NCBI GenBank assembly: GCA_034408745.1
Contig: JAWXCM010000401.1
Location: forward strand, 1 to 64,000
Origin: JAWXCM01 sp034408745
GTDB lineage: Bacteria > Acidobacteriota > Terriglobia > Bryobacterales > Bryobacteraceae
DNA length: 64,000 nucleotides
Direction of reading: 5' to 3'
The notes beneath the pieces were generated by a model. The model worked only from the letters and a program-made list of their open reading frames with translations. It searched no databases and was not told the origin of the DNA. The position numbers and the translations under genes are program-made. Positions 8,785 through 16,692 of this stretch are shown here, in pieces. Numbering within the stretch: the first letter of the stretch is position 1; each line of letters opens with the position of its first letter.

Positions 8785-10370
8785 CAGGCCGTGGTGCTCC
8801 TTGCCGCGGCGGCGACGCGGCGCAGCGTGGGAAGCACGTCGCCTATCGAGACCGTGTCGCCGCTGGGCTGTCCGAAGGCGAAGTAGAGCTTGCTGTAGAG
8901 GGCGAAGAGTGTCTCGTAAACGGCGGCGGCTTCGGGCTCGGGGTGGATGACGCGGTAGGTGGGGCAGAGCGCCTGCTGCGCTTCCTCGACCGTCTGAAAT
9001 GTTCCGGCTGCGAGGAACGCGAAGATGGCCGACCCGATGCTGGTGACGTCCTGGGAGGGCACGAGCACGGGTTTATTGAGCACGTTCGCGTAGACCTGAT
9101 TCAGCACCTCATTCTTTTGCGGAATGCCGCCGCCGTTGATGACCTGGTGAATTTCGACGCCTTTTTCCGACATGCGTTCGAGGATGAGGCGCGTGTGGAA
9201 TGCGGTGCCTTCGATGGCGGAGAACAGCTCGTCCTGGGCGGTGTGGGTGAGGTTCCAGCCGAGGGTTATACCGCCTAGTTCGGGGTTTACAAGGATGGTG
9301 CGATCGCCGTTGTCCCAGGTCAGGCGGAGCAATCCGGTCTGACCGGCGCGGTATTTTTCCAGACCACGGGACAGGTCGGATACGGAACTGCCTGCGCGTT
9401 TGGCGATGGCGTCGAAGATGTCTCCGGTGGCGGAGAGTCCGGCCTCCACGCCGGTCTTCAGCGGGTGGATGGAGCCTGGCACAACGCCGCAGACGCCGGG
9501 GATGAGGGTGGTGCTGTCGGAGATCGCCATGATGCATGTGGATGTGCCGACGACGTTCACGACGTCGCCGAGTTTGCAGCCTGCTCCGATGGCGTCCCAG
9601 TGGGCGTCGAAGGCGCCGGTTGGGATCGGGATGCCGGGGCTTAGGCCGAGGGTTGCGGCCCACTCTGTGGAGAGGGTACCGGCGGTGCGGTCGCTGGTAT
9701 TCCAGGCGCCGCCGATTTTGTCGCGTATGCCTTCGAGTAACGGGTCGACGGCGGTGAGGAAGCTCTGCGGCGGCAGGCCACCCCAGCGTGGGTTCCAGAG
9801 CCATTTGTGGCCCATGGCGCAGACGCTGCGGGGCACGTTGTCGACGTCAGTTACGCCGCACAGGACGGCTGCCACCATGTCGCAATGCTCGAGCGCGGTG
9901 GCCATCCTGCCGCGCTTGTCGGGGTTATGGCGGAGCCAGTGCAGCAGTTTGGACCACGCCCATTCGGAGGAATAGACGCCGCCGCACCAGTCGATGCCTT
10001 CGAAATGGAGTCGACGGGCGGTTTCGGTGATTTCCGCGGCTTCGCGCCAGGCGCGGTGATCGCACCAGAGGTAATAATCGTCGAGCGGCTGGAGCTTGCC
10101 GTCGACGGGCACGATGCTGGAGCCCGTGGTGTCGATGGCGACCGAGGCAATGTCGAGGCCGTTGGTCCCGGATGCTGCGATGGCTTTCCCCAAGGCGGCG
10201 GTGAGAGCCGTCATGTGATCGGTATGGCTCTGCGTGGCAAGGTCGGGATCGTCTTTGGTTCGGTGCAGCGGATAGTCCGCCGAGCCCGACCCAAGCTTTC
10301 CCTTCACGCTGTCAACAATGGAAACGCGCACGCTTAGCGTGCCGAAATCAACGCCTGCAACGATGGCCAT
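8784..10370 (-). CDS. araB: Ribulokinase
   Basis: A 528-residue FGGY-family sugar kinase. It begins with the ATP-binding DFGTLSVRVSIVD motif, carries the WCDHRAWREA and GAFDAHWDAIGAG segments typical of ribulokinases, and has the C-terminal FGGY region (VINGGGIPQKNEVLNQVYANVL). It phosphorylates L-ribulose at O5 in the cytoplasm. The start at 10370 gives MAIVAGVDFG, the expected N-terminus. It follows the isomerase gene by 9 bp and overlaps araD by one base. Order and content (isomerase, kinase, epimerase) support L-arabinose as the operon substrate, although some FGGY ribulokinases also accept D-ribulose or L-xylulose. Confidence 0.94.
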   Translation of the reverse strand: MAIVAGVDFGTLSVRVSIVDSVKGKLGSGSADYPLHRTKDDPDLATQSHTDHMTALTAALGKAIAASGTNGLDIASVAIDTTGSSIVPVDGKLQPLDDYYLWCDHRAWREAAEITETARRLHFEGIDWCGGVYSSEWAWSKLLHWLRHNPDKRGRMATALEHCDMVAAVLCGVTDVDNVPRSVCAMGHKWLWNPRWGGLPPQSFLTAVDPLLEGIRDKIGGAWNTSDRTAGTLSTEWAATLGLSPGIPIPTGAFDAHWDAIGAGCKLGDVVNVVGTSTCIMAISDSTTLIPGVCGVVPGSIHPLKTGVEAGLSATGDIFDAIAKRAGSSVSDLSRGLEKYRAGQTGLLRLTWDNGDRTILVNPELGGITLGWNLTHTAQDELFSAIEGTAFHTRLILERMSEKGVEIHQVINGGGIPQKNEVLNQVYANVLNKPVLVPSQDVTSIGSAIFAFLAAGTFQTVEEAQQALCPTYRVIHPEPEAAAVYETLFALYSKLYFAFGQPSGDTVSIGDVLPTLRRVAAAARSTTA

Positions 10371-10379
10371 TGGTGTGTC

Positions 10380-11777
10380 CTATTTGTGCCAGTGTATGTC
10401 CCAGCCGAGGTACTTCGACGAGGCCTCGTAGACCGCAGGCGCGACTGAGCTGAGACTGGCGGCGACATGGTGTTCGAAGCCCTTGTCGCAGATGTATCGC
10501 AAGAGTTCCTGGAGCCGTGGGATCTCGACCACACCGGCGCCGCCGAAGGTCTCGAGCGGATCGTCGGTGAAGCGGCCCTCGCCCACATAGCCGCGGATGC
10601 GGCCGTTGCGGTCGTCGGTGGAAAAGCGCGCGAAACTCATTGGCGCGGCCTTCACTTTTCCGACGCAGGTTCCGAATGTATTTAGTTTTCCGACGGTCCC
10701 GGCGATAATTTCCTGGAAATCCATGCGGACTTCGTTGAAGAAATGTTTCGGCAGGTTGCTGCAGTGGAAGCAGACGGCTTTGTCGGGATCGCCGCCGTAG
10801 TTATTGTTCCAGTCGAGGAGGGCGCTGGGGGTCTGGGAGGCGAGGCGCAGGGCGTGCATGCCGACGACTCCGGGGACGTCTACTTCACAGGCGCTGGAGT
10901 GGAGCCCGTTGCTCATCATGCTCATGACGGTACAGGGCACGACGCCGAAGTATTCCTCCATGGAAGTCCAGCACTGTACGGCGCTGATGTCGAGCGCGTT
11001 GTCGGTCATCCAGCGGTCGATGACGACGCCGAGCTTCGCCATTTTAGCGAGGGCTTCGATGGGGATTCCGGCTGTGTTGACGTAATTCTGAATGCTTTGG
11101 AGCTTCAGCTGTACGTCGCCATCTCCGTCGTCGAGGCGGGAGATGCGGCCGAAGATTTCGGAGAGGTCGAGGGGCTCGATGGTGATGCCGGAGGCTTCCA
11201 GCAGCTTCTCGCTGTAGCGGACGGTGTTGAAGGCCGCGGGGCGGGCTCCGATGGCTCCAATGCGGAGGCGGCGGAGTCCGTTGGTGACGCGGCAGACGGC
11301 GGCGAACCACTCGAGGTCGCGGGCGAACTCCGGGGAATCGGGGGCCTCTGTGTGGAGCGTGGTGAGCGAGCAGGGGATGCGGTATTGCTGCAGGTTGTTG
11401 CAGACGCTCATCTTGCCGCAGAAGCTGTCGCGGCGGTCGGCGATGGTCATGCGGCCCTGTGTGTCGGGCGTGGCCTGAATCAGCACCGGGACGTCGAGCT
11501 TTGCCATTCGAATGGCTTCCGCTACGCCACGTTCGTCGCCGAAGTTGGGCAGGGTGACGATGATGCCGTCGATGGTTCCGGCGTGGGAGTGAAACAGGTC
11601 CGCGCAGCGGCGGGCTTCTTCACGCGTTTCGACCGCGCCGAACTTGCTTTGTTCCGGGGTGAGGCAGACGGCGGTATGTCCAGCCGCTTCGAGCACGGCG
11701 AGGATCTGCTCGCGCCCGCTTTTTGCCAGGTGATCGGGGAAAAAGCCCCGATTCCCCACGATAATTCCGAATTTCAT
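10380..11777 (-). CDS. L-fucose/L-arabinose isomerase-family protein (presumed arabinose isomerase)
   Basis: A 465-residue ketol-isomerase with the L-fucose isomerase/AraA fold. Its N-terminal Rossmann-like part is MKFGIIVGNRGFFPDHL, and PTLP-type motifs follow (GIIVTLPNFGDERGVAEAI). Later segments include WTSMEEYFGVVPCTVMSMM and a C-terminal part with CFHCSNLPKHFFNE. It is not the classical E. coli-type AraA but the more divergent group often annotated L-fucose/L-arabinose isomerase family. It sits first of the three catabolic genes, 9 bp upstream of araB, so aldose-ketose isomerisation of L-arabinose to L-ribulose is the natural role. Residue-level substrate specificity cannot be read from sequence alone. 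Confidence 0.86.
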   Translation of the reverse strand: MKFGIIVGNRGFFPDHLAKSGREQILAVLEAAGHTAVCLTPEQSKFGAVETREEARRCADLFHSHAGTIDGIIVTLPNFGDERGVAEAIRMAKLDVPVLIQATPDTQGRMTIADRRDSFCGKMSVCNNLQQYRIPCSLTTLHTEAPDSPEFARDLEWFAAVCRVTNGLRRLRIGAIGARPAAFNTVRYSEKLLEASGITIEPLDLSEIFGRISRLDDGDGDVQLKLQSIQNYVNTAGIPIEALAKMAKLGVVIDRWMTDNALDISAVQCWTSMEEYFGVVPCTVMSMMSNGLHSSACEVDVPGVVGMHALRLASQTPSALLDWNNNYGGDPDKAVCFHCSNLPKHFFNEVRMDFQEIIAGTVGKLNTFGTCVGKVKAAPMSFARFSTDDRNGRIRGYVGEGRFTDDPLETFGGAGVVEIPRLQELLRYICDKGFEHHVAASLSSVAPAVYEASSKYLGWDIHWHK

Positions 11778-11789
11778 TGAATATGCACC

Positions 11790-11993
11790 TTAACGTCGAG
11801 GAAAAAAGAGAAATGTATACGTTCCGCCGAGCGCGAGCAGCAGAATGCCCCACCAGATGGGGGCCTGCAGCTCGGCCAGCACGAGGTTGGTGGGTGTGGG
11901 CGACAACAGGCCCGAAGTCAGGATGAGTACGCCGTAGATGAGCAGCAGCACGCCGATGAAGAACCAGATGGAGATGTTTTTGCCTTTGGTCAT
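11790..11993 (-). CDS. Small membrane protein with two TM helices
   Basis: A 67-residue protein with two hydrophobic segments, about residues 9-28 (IWFFIGVLLLIYGVLILTSG) and 44-63 (IWWGILLLALGGTYTFLFF), joined by a short loop, with basic residues at both ends. AGGAG lies about 10 bp upstream of the ATG. It is wedged between the symporter (17 bp) and the isomerase (12 bp) in the arabinose operon. The position suggests a small accessory subunit or stabiliser of the symporter, but the sequence shows only the topology. Similar small proteins occur next to SSS transporters in related genomes by my recollection. Confidence 0.75.
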   Translation of the reverse strand: MTKGKNISIWFFIGVLLLIYGVLILTSGLLSPTPTNLVLAELQAPIWWGILLLALGGTYTFLFFPRR

Positions 11994-12010
11994 TTCGCGA
12001 GAGCTCCTGT

Positions 12011-13720
12011 TTACCAGAAAATGATGTTTAGTACAGCGAATACCAGCGCCACGAGGATGGCCCAGAAGATCGGCCTCTGCCAGATGGGCAGGTGGCCTTC
12101 GGACGGAATTTCAGTGCAGCCATAGACGAGGCCGGCGAGCTTCGCTTCCGGCAGCGGCTTCGTCATATAGCTGACCACGACGGTCACGACGACGCAGACG
12201 ATCCAGCTCCACAGCGCGCGGTACATGTTTTCCGCCATGTCCTTTGCGTTCGGCGAGAGGGCAACGATGGCCAGCGCCGAGGGGCTCATCTTGACCCAGG
12301 CCCACATGGCGATGGACGATCCGGTTCCGGCCAGCAGACCCCAGAATCCACCGGCGGGCGTGGCGCGCTTCCACAGCATACCGAGAATCACTGTGCCAAA
12401 CAGCGGTGCGATGAAGAAGCTGAACAGCGCCTGAACGTAGTCCATGATGCTCTTGAACTCCATCACCAGATACGCCGTGCCTATGCTTACCAGCACGCCA
12501 ACGATCGTGCACCAGCGGCCCATCGAGACGTAATGCGCGTCGGTGGCCTTCTTGTTCATGAAGGCACCGTAGATATCGTAGGTCCAGACTGTGGCGAAGG
12601 CGCTGACGTTGCCGGCCATGCCGGACATGAAGCCCGCGATCAGCGCTGTAATGCCGAGTCCGAGGAGTCCGGGCGCGCAATACCGCGCCAGCATGAGTGG
12701 CAGCACTTCGTTGTAGCTGTGCATGCCCTGGGCGACCGCTTCGCCTTCGCCCACCAGTTTCATGGGCAGCACGGAAAGGGCGAGCAGGCCGGGGAGAATG
12801 ACGATGAACGGGACCGCCATTTTGAACGCCGCGCCGATGATGGGAGCCATTTTCGCGGAGCGGAGGTCCTTTGCGGCGAGCACGCGCTGGACGACGAGGA
12901 AGTCGGTAGTCCAGTAGCCGAACGAGATGACGAAACCGAGGCCGAGCACGATGCCGGTCCAGTGGATGCCCATGGGATTGTCGGTGAAAGATCCGAGGTT
13001 CGACCAGAGGTGCGTGTAGGTGTCGGTGCCGAGGTTGCGCGCGATCTGCTGCTTGAGTCCGCCCCAGCCGCCGGCCTCGATAAGGCCGAGAATCGGGATC
13101 AGCATGGCGCCCAGCCAGATGAGGACGAACTGGAGGACCTCGTTAAATATGGCCGACTTCAGGCCGCCGAGCGCGACATAGATGGCCACAGTGATCGACG
13201 ATACCCAGATGCTGAAATTGATGTCCCAGCCGAGCACCACCTTCATGACCAGCGCCATGGAGTACATATTGATGCCGGACATCAGCACGGTCATGAAGGC
13301 GAAGGAGACGGCGGAGAGCGCGCGGCTTGGCTCGCCGAATCGGAGCTGGAGGTAACCGGGTACCGAGTGCGTCTTTGAGATGTAGTAGAACGGCATCATC
13401 ACGATGCCGAGGAAGAGCATCGCGGGAATGGCTCCGACCCAATACCAGTGGGTGGCGAGGATGCCGTACTGATAGGCGGCCGCGGCCCAGCCCATCAGTT
13501 CCAGTGAGCCGAGGTTGGCGGACAGGAAGCTGAGTCCGGCGATCCAGGCCGTCATCTCGCGTCCGGCGAGAAAGAAGTCTTCCCCTGTTTCCGACTGGCC
13601 TTTTAAGTAAAAGCCAATGGCGAGGACGAAAGCGAAGTAGATCGCGATAATCGCGAGATCGACCGCGTTGAGTGAGATCAGGCGGTTCGTGGCCTGGAGC
13701 AGCAGTGTGAGCGGCGGCAT
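12011..13720 (-). CDS. Sodium:solute symporter (SSS/SglT type)
   Basis: A 569-residue polytopic inner-membrane protein of the SSS family with about 13-14 hydrophobic helices. Characteristic segments are DLAIIAIYFAFVLAIG, the GEDFFLAGREMTAWIAGLS block, GLALSVLP-type helices and the sodium-symport signature region around FGYWTTDFLVVQRVLAAKD. Family members use the Na+ gradient to import sugars (SglT, galactose/glucose/xylose-type). Its place at the head of the arabinose operon suggests import of L-arabinose or a related pentose. The operator at 13769-13782 and a candidate promoter lie between it and the LacI gene. Confidence 0.92.
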   Translation of the reverse strand: MPPLTLLLQATNRLISLNAVDLAIIAIYFAFVLAIGFYLKGQSETGEDFFLAGREMTAWIAGLSFLSANLGSLELMGWAAAAYQYGILATHWYWVGAIPAMLFLGIVMMPFYYISKTHSVPGYLQLRFGEPSRALSAVSFAFMTVLMSGINMYSMALVMKVVLGWDINFSIWVSSITVAIYVALGGLKSAIFNEVLQFVLIWLGAMLIPILGLIEAGGWGGLKQQIARNLGTDTYTHLWSNLGSFTDNPMGIHWTGIVLGLGFVISFGYWTTDFLVVQRVLAAKDLRSAKMAPIIGAAFKMAVPFIVILPGLLALSVLPMKLVGEGEAVAQGMHSYNEVLPLMLARYCAPGLLGLGITALIAGFMSGMAGNVSAFATVWTYDIYGAFMNKKATDAHYVSMGRWCTIVGVLVSIGTAYLVMEFKSIMDYVQALFSFFIAPLFGTVILGMLWKRATPAGGFWGLLAGTGSSIAMWAWVKMSPSALAIVALSPNAKDMAENMYRALWSWIVCVVVTVVVSYMTKPLPEAKLAGLVYGCTEIPSEGHLPIWQRPIFWAILVALVFAVLNIIFW

Positions 13721-13744
13721 GGAGAGTGAGCTGGAACGGAGATC

Positions 13745-13773
13745 AGCATATCACCACTGGCGCATTGGTGAAA
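13745..13773 (-). promoter_or_regulatory. Candidate sigma70-type promoter of arabinose operon
   Basis: On the minus strand TTTCAC (13773-13768) and TATGCT (13750-13745) are separated by exactly 17 bp, about 25 bp upstream of the symporter ATG. The -35 element overlaps the LacI-type operator, the usual geometry for repression. Neither hexamer is a perfect consensus, so this is a moderate prediction. Confidence 0.45.
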
Positions 13774-13782
13774 GCGGTTGCA
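13769..13782 (-). promoter_or_regulatory. LacI-family operator palindrome
   Basis: The 14-bp sequence TGAAAGCGGTTGCA (plus strand) matches the LacI/GalR-family consensus TGNAANCGNTTNCA at every fixed position. It lies in the 72-bp gap between the lacI-type gene and the symporter gene, 48 bp upstream of the symporter start. This strongly suggests that the neighbouring regulator binds here and represses the operon until an inducer sugar is present. Confidence 0.75.
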
Positions 13783-13792
13783 TGAGGATATT

Positions 13793-14788
13793 TCAGGATG
13801 AGGCGGGACCGGTGGAGTCGCGGACGAGGAACTCCGGGTCGACCACAATCTCGCGGGCAGGGGACTTGCCGTTCACCGGCTCGCGCATCAGCGATTCAAA
13901 GGCGAGGTGTCCGATGCGATCGCGCGGGATATGGGCGGTGGTGAGCGCCGGCCAGCAGTATTCGGACAGACCGATGTTGTCGAAGCCGGTGACCGATACG
14001 TCCTGGGGCACGCGGAGTCCGCGTTCTCGCAGTTCACGGAGTACGCCGAGGGCCATGAAGTCGTTTACGCAGAGGATGGCGGTGGGGCGAAAGGCGCTGT
14101 CGAGCAGTTCGGCGCAGGCGCGGCGGCCTCCTTCGGGGCGGTCCACATCGGCGATGGTCCGGGTCTCCTTACCGGGGTAGCGCGCGACGGTTTCGAGGAA
14201 CGCCTTCTCGCGCTCGCTGAGCGGCCCGAGCGTGGAGTGGTGGCCGATGAAGGCGAGGCGCGAATGGCCGAGGCCGTGGAGGTACTCGACGATACGCTCC
14301 ATGCCTCGGCGGTAGTTGACGCGGATGTTTGAGATCTGGCCTCGGACGGGGCCGACGTCGTAGAACACGGTGGGGATGCCGCTTTGTTCGAGTTCGCGGA
14401 CGAGGTCTGGCTCCATTTCCGAGACGATGACGGCGAGGCCACCGACGCGGCGGCCGATCATGGTTTTGACGCTGCGGAGGAGTTGCTCGGGGCGATAGTC
14501 GGTGTTGGCGGCCACGACTTCGTAGCCCTGGGCGTGAGCGTCGGCTTCGAGGACTCGGAAGACGTCGAAGAAGAAGGGGTTTTCGAGGTTGGAGGCGATG
14601 ATGCCGAGGGTGCGGCTGCGTCCACCCGCCAGGGATCGGGCGTTGAGGTTTGGGTAGTACTTCAGGTCGGCGACTGCCTTCATGACTCGAGCGCGGGTCG
14701 AGCTTTTTACGACGTCGACGTTGTTGAGTACGCGAGATACAGTTGCTGTGGAGACACGCGCCCGGCGTGCGACTTCTTCGAGGCTCAT
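13793..14788 (-). CDS. LacI/GalR-family transcriptional regulator
   Basis: A 331-residue repressor-type regulator. The N-terminal helix-turn-helix reads MSLEEVARRARVSTATVSRVLNN, with the hinge helix (RARVMKAVADLKYYPNLNARSLAGG) next and a periplasmic-binding-protein-like effector domain from about residue 60 to the end (TLGIIASNLENPFF, VNDFMALGVLRELRERG, VSVTGFDNIGLSEYCWPALTT). The ATG at 14788 is chosen because GGAAG lies 7 bp upstream and the HTH begins there; an in-frame start 14 codons further upstream has no such support. It is oriented with the arabinose operon, and the consensus operator lies just beyond its stop codon. Likely inducer: L-arabinose or an oligosaccharide (inference). Confidence 0.93.
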   Translation of the reverse strand: MSLEEVARRARVSTATVSRVLNNVDVVKSSTRARVMKAVADLKYYPNLNARSLAGGRSRTLGIIASNLENPFFFDVFRVLEADAHAQGYEVVAANTDYRPEQLLRSVKTMIGRRVGGLAVIVSEMEPDLVRELEQSGIPTVFYDVGPVRGQISNIRVNYRRGMERIVEYLHGLGHSRLAFIGHHSTLGPLSEREKAFLETVARYPGKETRTIADVDRPEGGRRACAELLDSAFRPTAILCVNDFMALGVLRELRERGLRVPQDVSVTGFDNIGLSEYCWPALTTAHIPRDRIGHLAFESLMREPVNGKSPAREIVVDPEFLVRDSTGPASS

Positions 14789-14914
14789 CGTTGCGCTTCC
14801 GGCTGGGGTACGCGCACATCCGTCCGACAATGTGTACGGTACCCGGGGTACTGCTTAAGAACAGCTTACATGAGTCTGAAGTGCGGTGGGTCCGTTGTGT
14901 AAGCGGATCAGGTT

Positions 14915-14943
14915 TTGGGAGGTTTTGGCTGCTTTGCTATATT
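14915..14943 (+). promoter_or_regulatory. Candidate promoter of tRNA-Thr
   Basis: TTGGGA (14915-14920) and TATATT (14938-14943) are separated by 17 bp and lie 22 bp upstream of the tRNA 5' end. The good spacing and position make this a credible sigma70-type promoter. Confidence 0.55.
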
Positions 14944-14965
14944 GGCAAGTGCCAGTGCCAGATGG

Positions 14966-15051
14966 GCCGGGTTCCCATAGCGGTCGATTGGAGCGGTTTT
15001 GTAAACCGCCAGCGAAAGCTCACGTCGGTTCGAATCCGACACCCGGCTCCA
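14966..15051 (+). tRNA. tRNA-Thr (anticodon UGU) with long variable arm
   Basis: Folded by hand: acceptor stem GCCGGGT/ACCCGGC (14966-14972 with 15041-15047), 3-bp D stem CCA/TGG with an 11-nt loop, anticodon stem GCGGT/ACCGC with loop TTTGTAA (anticodon TGT at 15000-15002). The variable region has 14 nt (15010-15023) and contains an AGC-GAAA-GCT mini-hairpin. The T stem is GTCGG/CCGAC with loop TTCGAAT, the discriminator is T, and CCA is encoded. The anticodon and the G1-C72/C2-G71 pairs fit threonine identity, but a 3-bp D stem and long variable arm are class II traits normally found in Ser, Leu and Tyr tRNAs. Confidence 0.85.
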
Positions 15052-15058
15052 GTCCTTC

Positions 15059-15508
15059 CTACCGATCCGAGAGCCTGGGGGCGTCCATCCAGAACATCCG
15101 CACGCCTCTTAGAATCTGGAGCATTGCCTGCCTGTTGCCGGACTTCTCCACGTAGCAGTTGGCACGGTGGTCGGAGGCATCCTGAATGACCAGCTCGCCG
15201 CAGGAACGCGACATCACGATCACTGGTATTGCGCGGGTACGGACGTGAGCCTTGAGGATGAGCAGGACGCTGCGTGCGCTTAGCGATGTCAGTTCCAGGT
15301 TGAGCAGGATGAGATCCGGGCGGCGTTTCCGCCAATCGGTTTCTCCGCATTCATTGATCATCCAGTCGATGGCGGCGACGCCGTCGGATATGACCTTGAG
15401 GGCGAACGGGAGTTCCCCTTCGGCAAGGGCATCTCGCATCACGCGAATGTCCGCTGGATCCTCCTCAATCATGAGAACGCGAAGCACACTGGAACCGTTC
15501 GCCATCAT
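15059..15508 (-). CDS. CheY-like receiver-domain protein lacking phosphoacceptor Asp
   Basis: A 149-residue single-domain response-regulator fold, closest in style to Rcp1-type receivers (LRVLMIEEDPADIRVMRDAL at the N-terminus, AIPVIVMSRS at beta-4, CYVEKSGN at beta-5 with the conserved Lys). The beta-3 site that normally carries the phosphorylated aspartate reads PDLILLNLEL, with AAC (Asn) in place of Asp; the acidic pair near the N-terminus (EED) is kept. It is therefore probably not phosphorylated in the usual way and may act as a constitutive or phosphorylation-independent partner. No histidine kinase or output-domain gene is adjacent. It ends 8 bp from the tRNA-Thr 3' end on the opposite strand. 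Confidence 0.85.
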   Translation of the reverse strand: MMANGSSVLRVLMIEEDPADIRVMRDALAEGELPFALKVISDGVAAIDWMINECGETDWRKRRPDLILLNLELTSLSARSVLLILKAHVRTRAIPVIVMSRSCGELVIQDASDHRANCYVEKSGNRQAMLQILRGVRMFWMDAPRLSDR

Positions 15509-15738
15509 CGATTGCTCTACCTCAGTTTGACCTTAGATGAACTATAGCCGGATCTATCGGGCAGTGGGTATGCGTCACCGTGAATTAGTTTGCCGTCTCA
15601 CGGCGGGAGAAATGTAAAGTAACGAGTTTCCGCGGCATTGTACAGAATTATCTGGTGGTCACAGGCTGGATCGAGATGCAGCGCACGGTGCCCCACTTTG
15701 ATGTGCCATTGCGCCATAATAACGGCGTGAGGTGAGGC

Positions 15739-16092
15739 ATGACGGAAGTTCTGCACGTCAATGGTTCGACCACACACGAACGGCATGGCGTTATCGCAGC
15801 CGTCGATGCGCTCCTGCAAGCCTGCGGAGCCTCGGTCACCGATTATGCTCAGTTCTCCGACGTTTCCGCCAATGTCTCGTTTGAGATTGCGGCCGGCAAG
15901 CTGCGCCTGTTTGAGACGCTGCTCAACGAGGCAGGTATCTGGCTGACACGGGACTCGCTGGACGATGTGGCGCGATTCAGCGAGGGTGACCTGCAGTGCC
16001 TGTTGATGGGCACTGTGCAGGTCACATTTTTCGGCCCGGCGCCGGAGCGGGAGCGAGTACACTCCCGCGGCACTGTACGGTTACAGTGGTAA
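15739..16092 (+). CDS. Hypothetical protein
   Basis: A 117-residue protein of unknown function. The start is supported by a strong purine-rich ribosome-binding site (GAGGTGAGG) a few bases upstream of the ATG. The middle (NVSFEIAAGKLRLFETLLNEAGIWL) has an alternating beta-alpha pattern that may be a small ACT-like or ferredoxin-like fold, but this is weak. The last 71 bp overlap the 3' end of an SBBP-like gene remnant on the opposite strand, so the annotated C-terminus could have grown into decayed sequence. The 230 bp between this gene and the receiver gene show no other feature. Confidence 0.55.
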   Translation: MTEVLHVNGSTTHERHGVIAAVDALLQACGASVTDYAQFSDVSANVSFEIAAGKLRLFETLLNEAGIWLTRDSLDDVARFSEGDLQCLLMGTVQVTFFGPAPERERVHSRGTVRLQW

Positions 16093-16327
16093 GGAAATGA
16101 TCCTCCGCTGGTTCCACCCAACCGATGTTCGACGCGGAATGTGCGCGCTGCAGCCGAATCCCTGTGCTCTCCAAAAATACGGTCGCGTCAGGTGTTCGAG
16201 CCGCGAGTGCCGCCGAGCTCTGAAATTGGCCCCGATTCGGTTCGAAATAGAGACCTATTGTCGAATAATCAGGACCGGCCCGCAAGGCAGCGGCGGCGAG
16301 GAACATAACCAGCGTGTACTTGCCCAT
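16022..16327 (-). pseudogene. N-terminal remnant of SBBP-repeat-type secreted protein
   Basis: The short frame starts MGKYTLVMFLAAAALRAG (signal peptide) and continues with GLYFEPNRGQFQ...FLARTP-like text (AALAARTPDATVFLES). That block is the characteristic N-terminus of large secreted SBBP beta-propeller-repeat proteins in Solibacter-type genomes (EPNRGQ followed by ARTPGY-like). Family members are many hundreds of residues long, and here only about 100 residues remain before a stop. The frame is therefore a truncated, probably dead, gene fragment. Confidence 0.6.
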
Positions 16328-16337
16328 TCGCTGTCGA

Positions 16338-16651
16338 TTATAATCCCGTCGACGCAGGTGGATATTGCGTGATGATTTCCCGGCCGAGTAACTGATCAAT
16401 GTGGTGCTGCATGTGAAGCACGTAGTCTTCGATCAGGAAGCCGAGTGTCACCGGGCCGCTTGTGCCGATCTCACACGTCGCTTCGAGTCTGGCTTCCGGT
16501 TTCCGCGCGATCAGCCCTGCCAGCATTGAGTTGTATTGATGCCAGACATGGATGCCTCGGCATCGGTGATCGCCCGGAGGGCAGGCAATTCTGTGTCGAT
16601 GGTCTGCTGTAAAAGACTGCTGAGACGGTCAGGCACAGAGTATTTTCTCAT
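16338..16651 (-). pseudogene. DinB-family gene remnant with internal deletion/frameshift
   Basis: On the minus strand an ATG at 16651 opens MRKYSVPDRLSSLLQQTIDTE and runs for about 40 codons. After a frame change near 16535 the text continues as WHQYNSMLAGLIARKPEA, then FLIEDYVLHMQHHIDQLLG, the typical DinB/YfiT-like C-terminal helix with a His-His pair. A full DinB protein has about 150-175 residues with a central helix and a His ligand that are missing here. The best reading is one gene that lost its centre and shifted frame. Confidence 0.6.
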
Positions 16652-16692
16652 GACGTCGGGTATGCGGTTCGGTACCGGATAATTGAAACTGC

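Noticed and set aside
12092..13378. Long open frame (428 codons) on the plus strand
   Set aside because: Antisense to the SSS symporter; His/Asp/Glu-rich shadow of hydrophobic codons.
15598..16062. Minus-strand frame opposite the 117-residue hypothetical gene
   Set aside because: No start context and no family; the plus-strand frame has a strong ribosome site instead.
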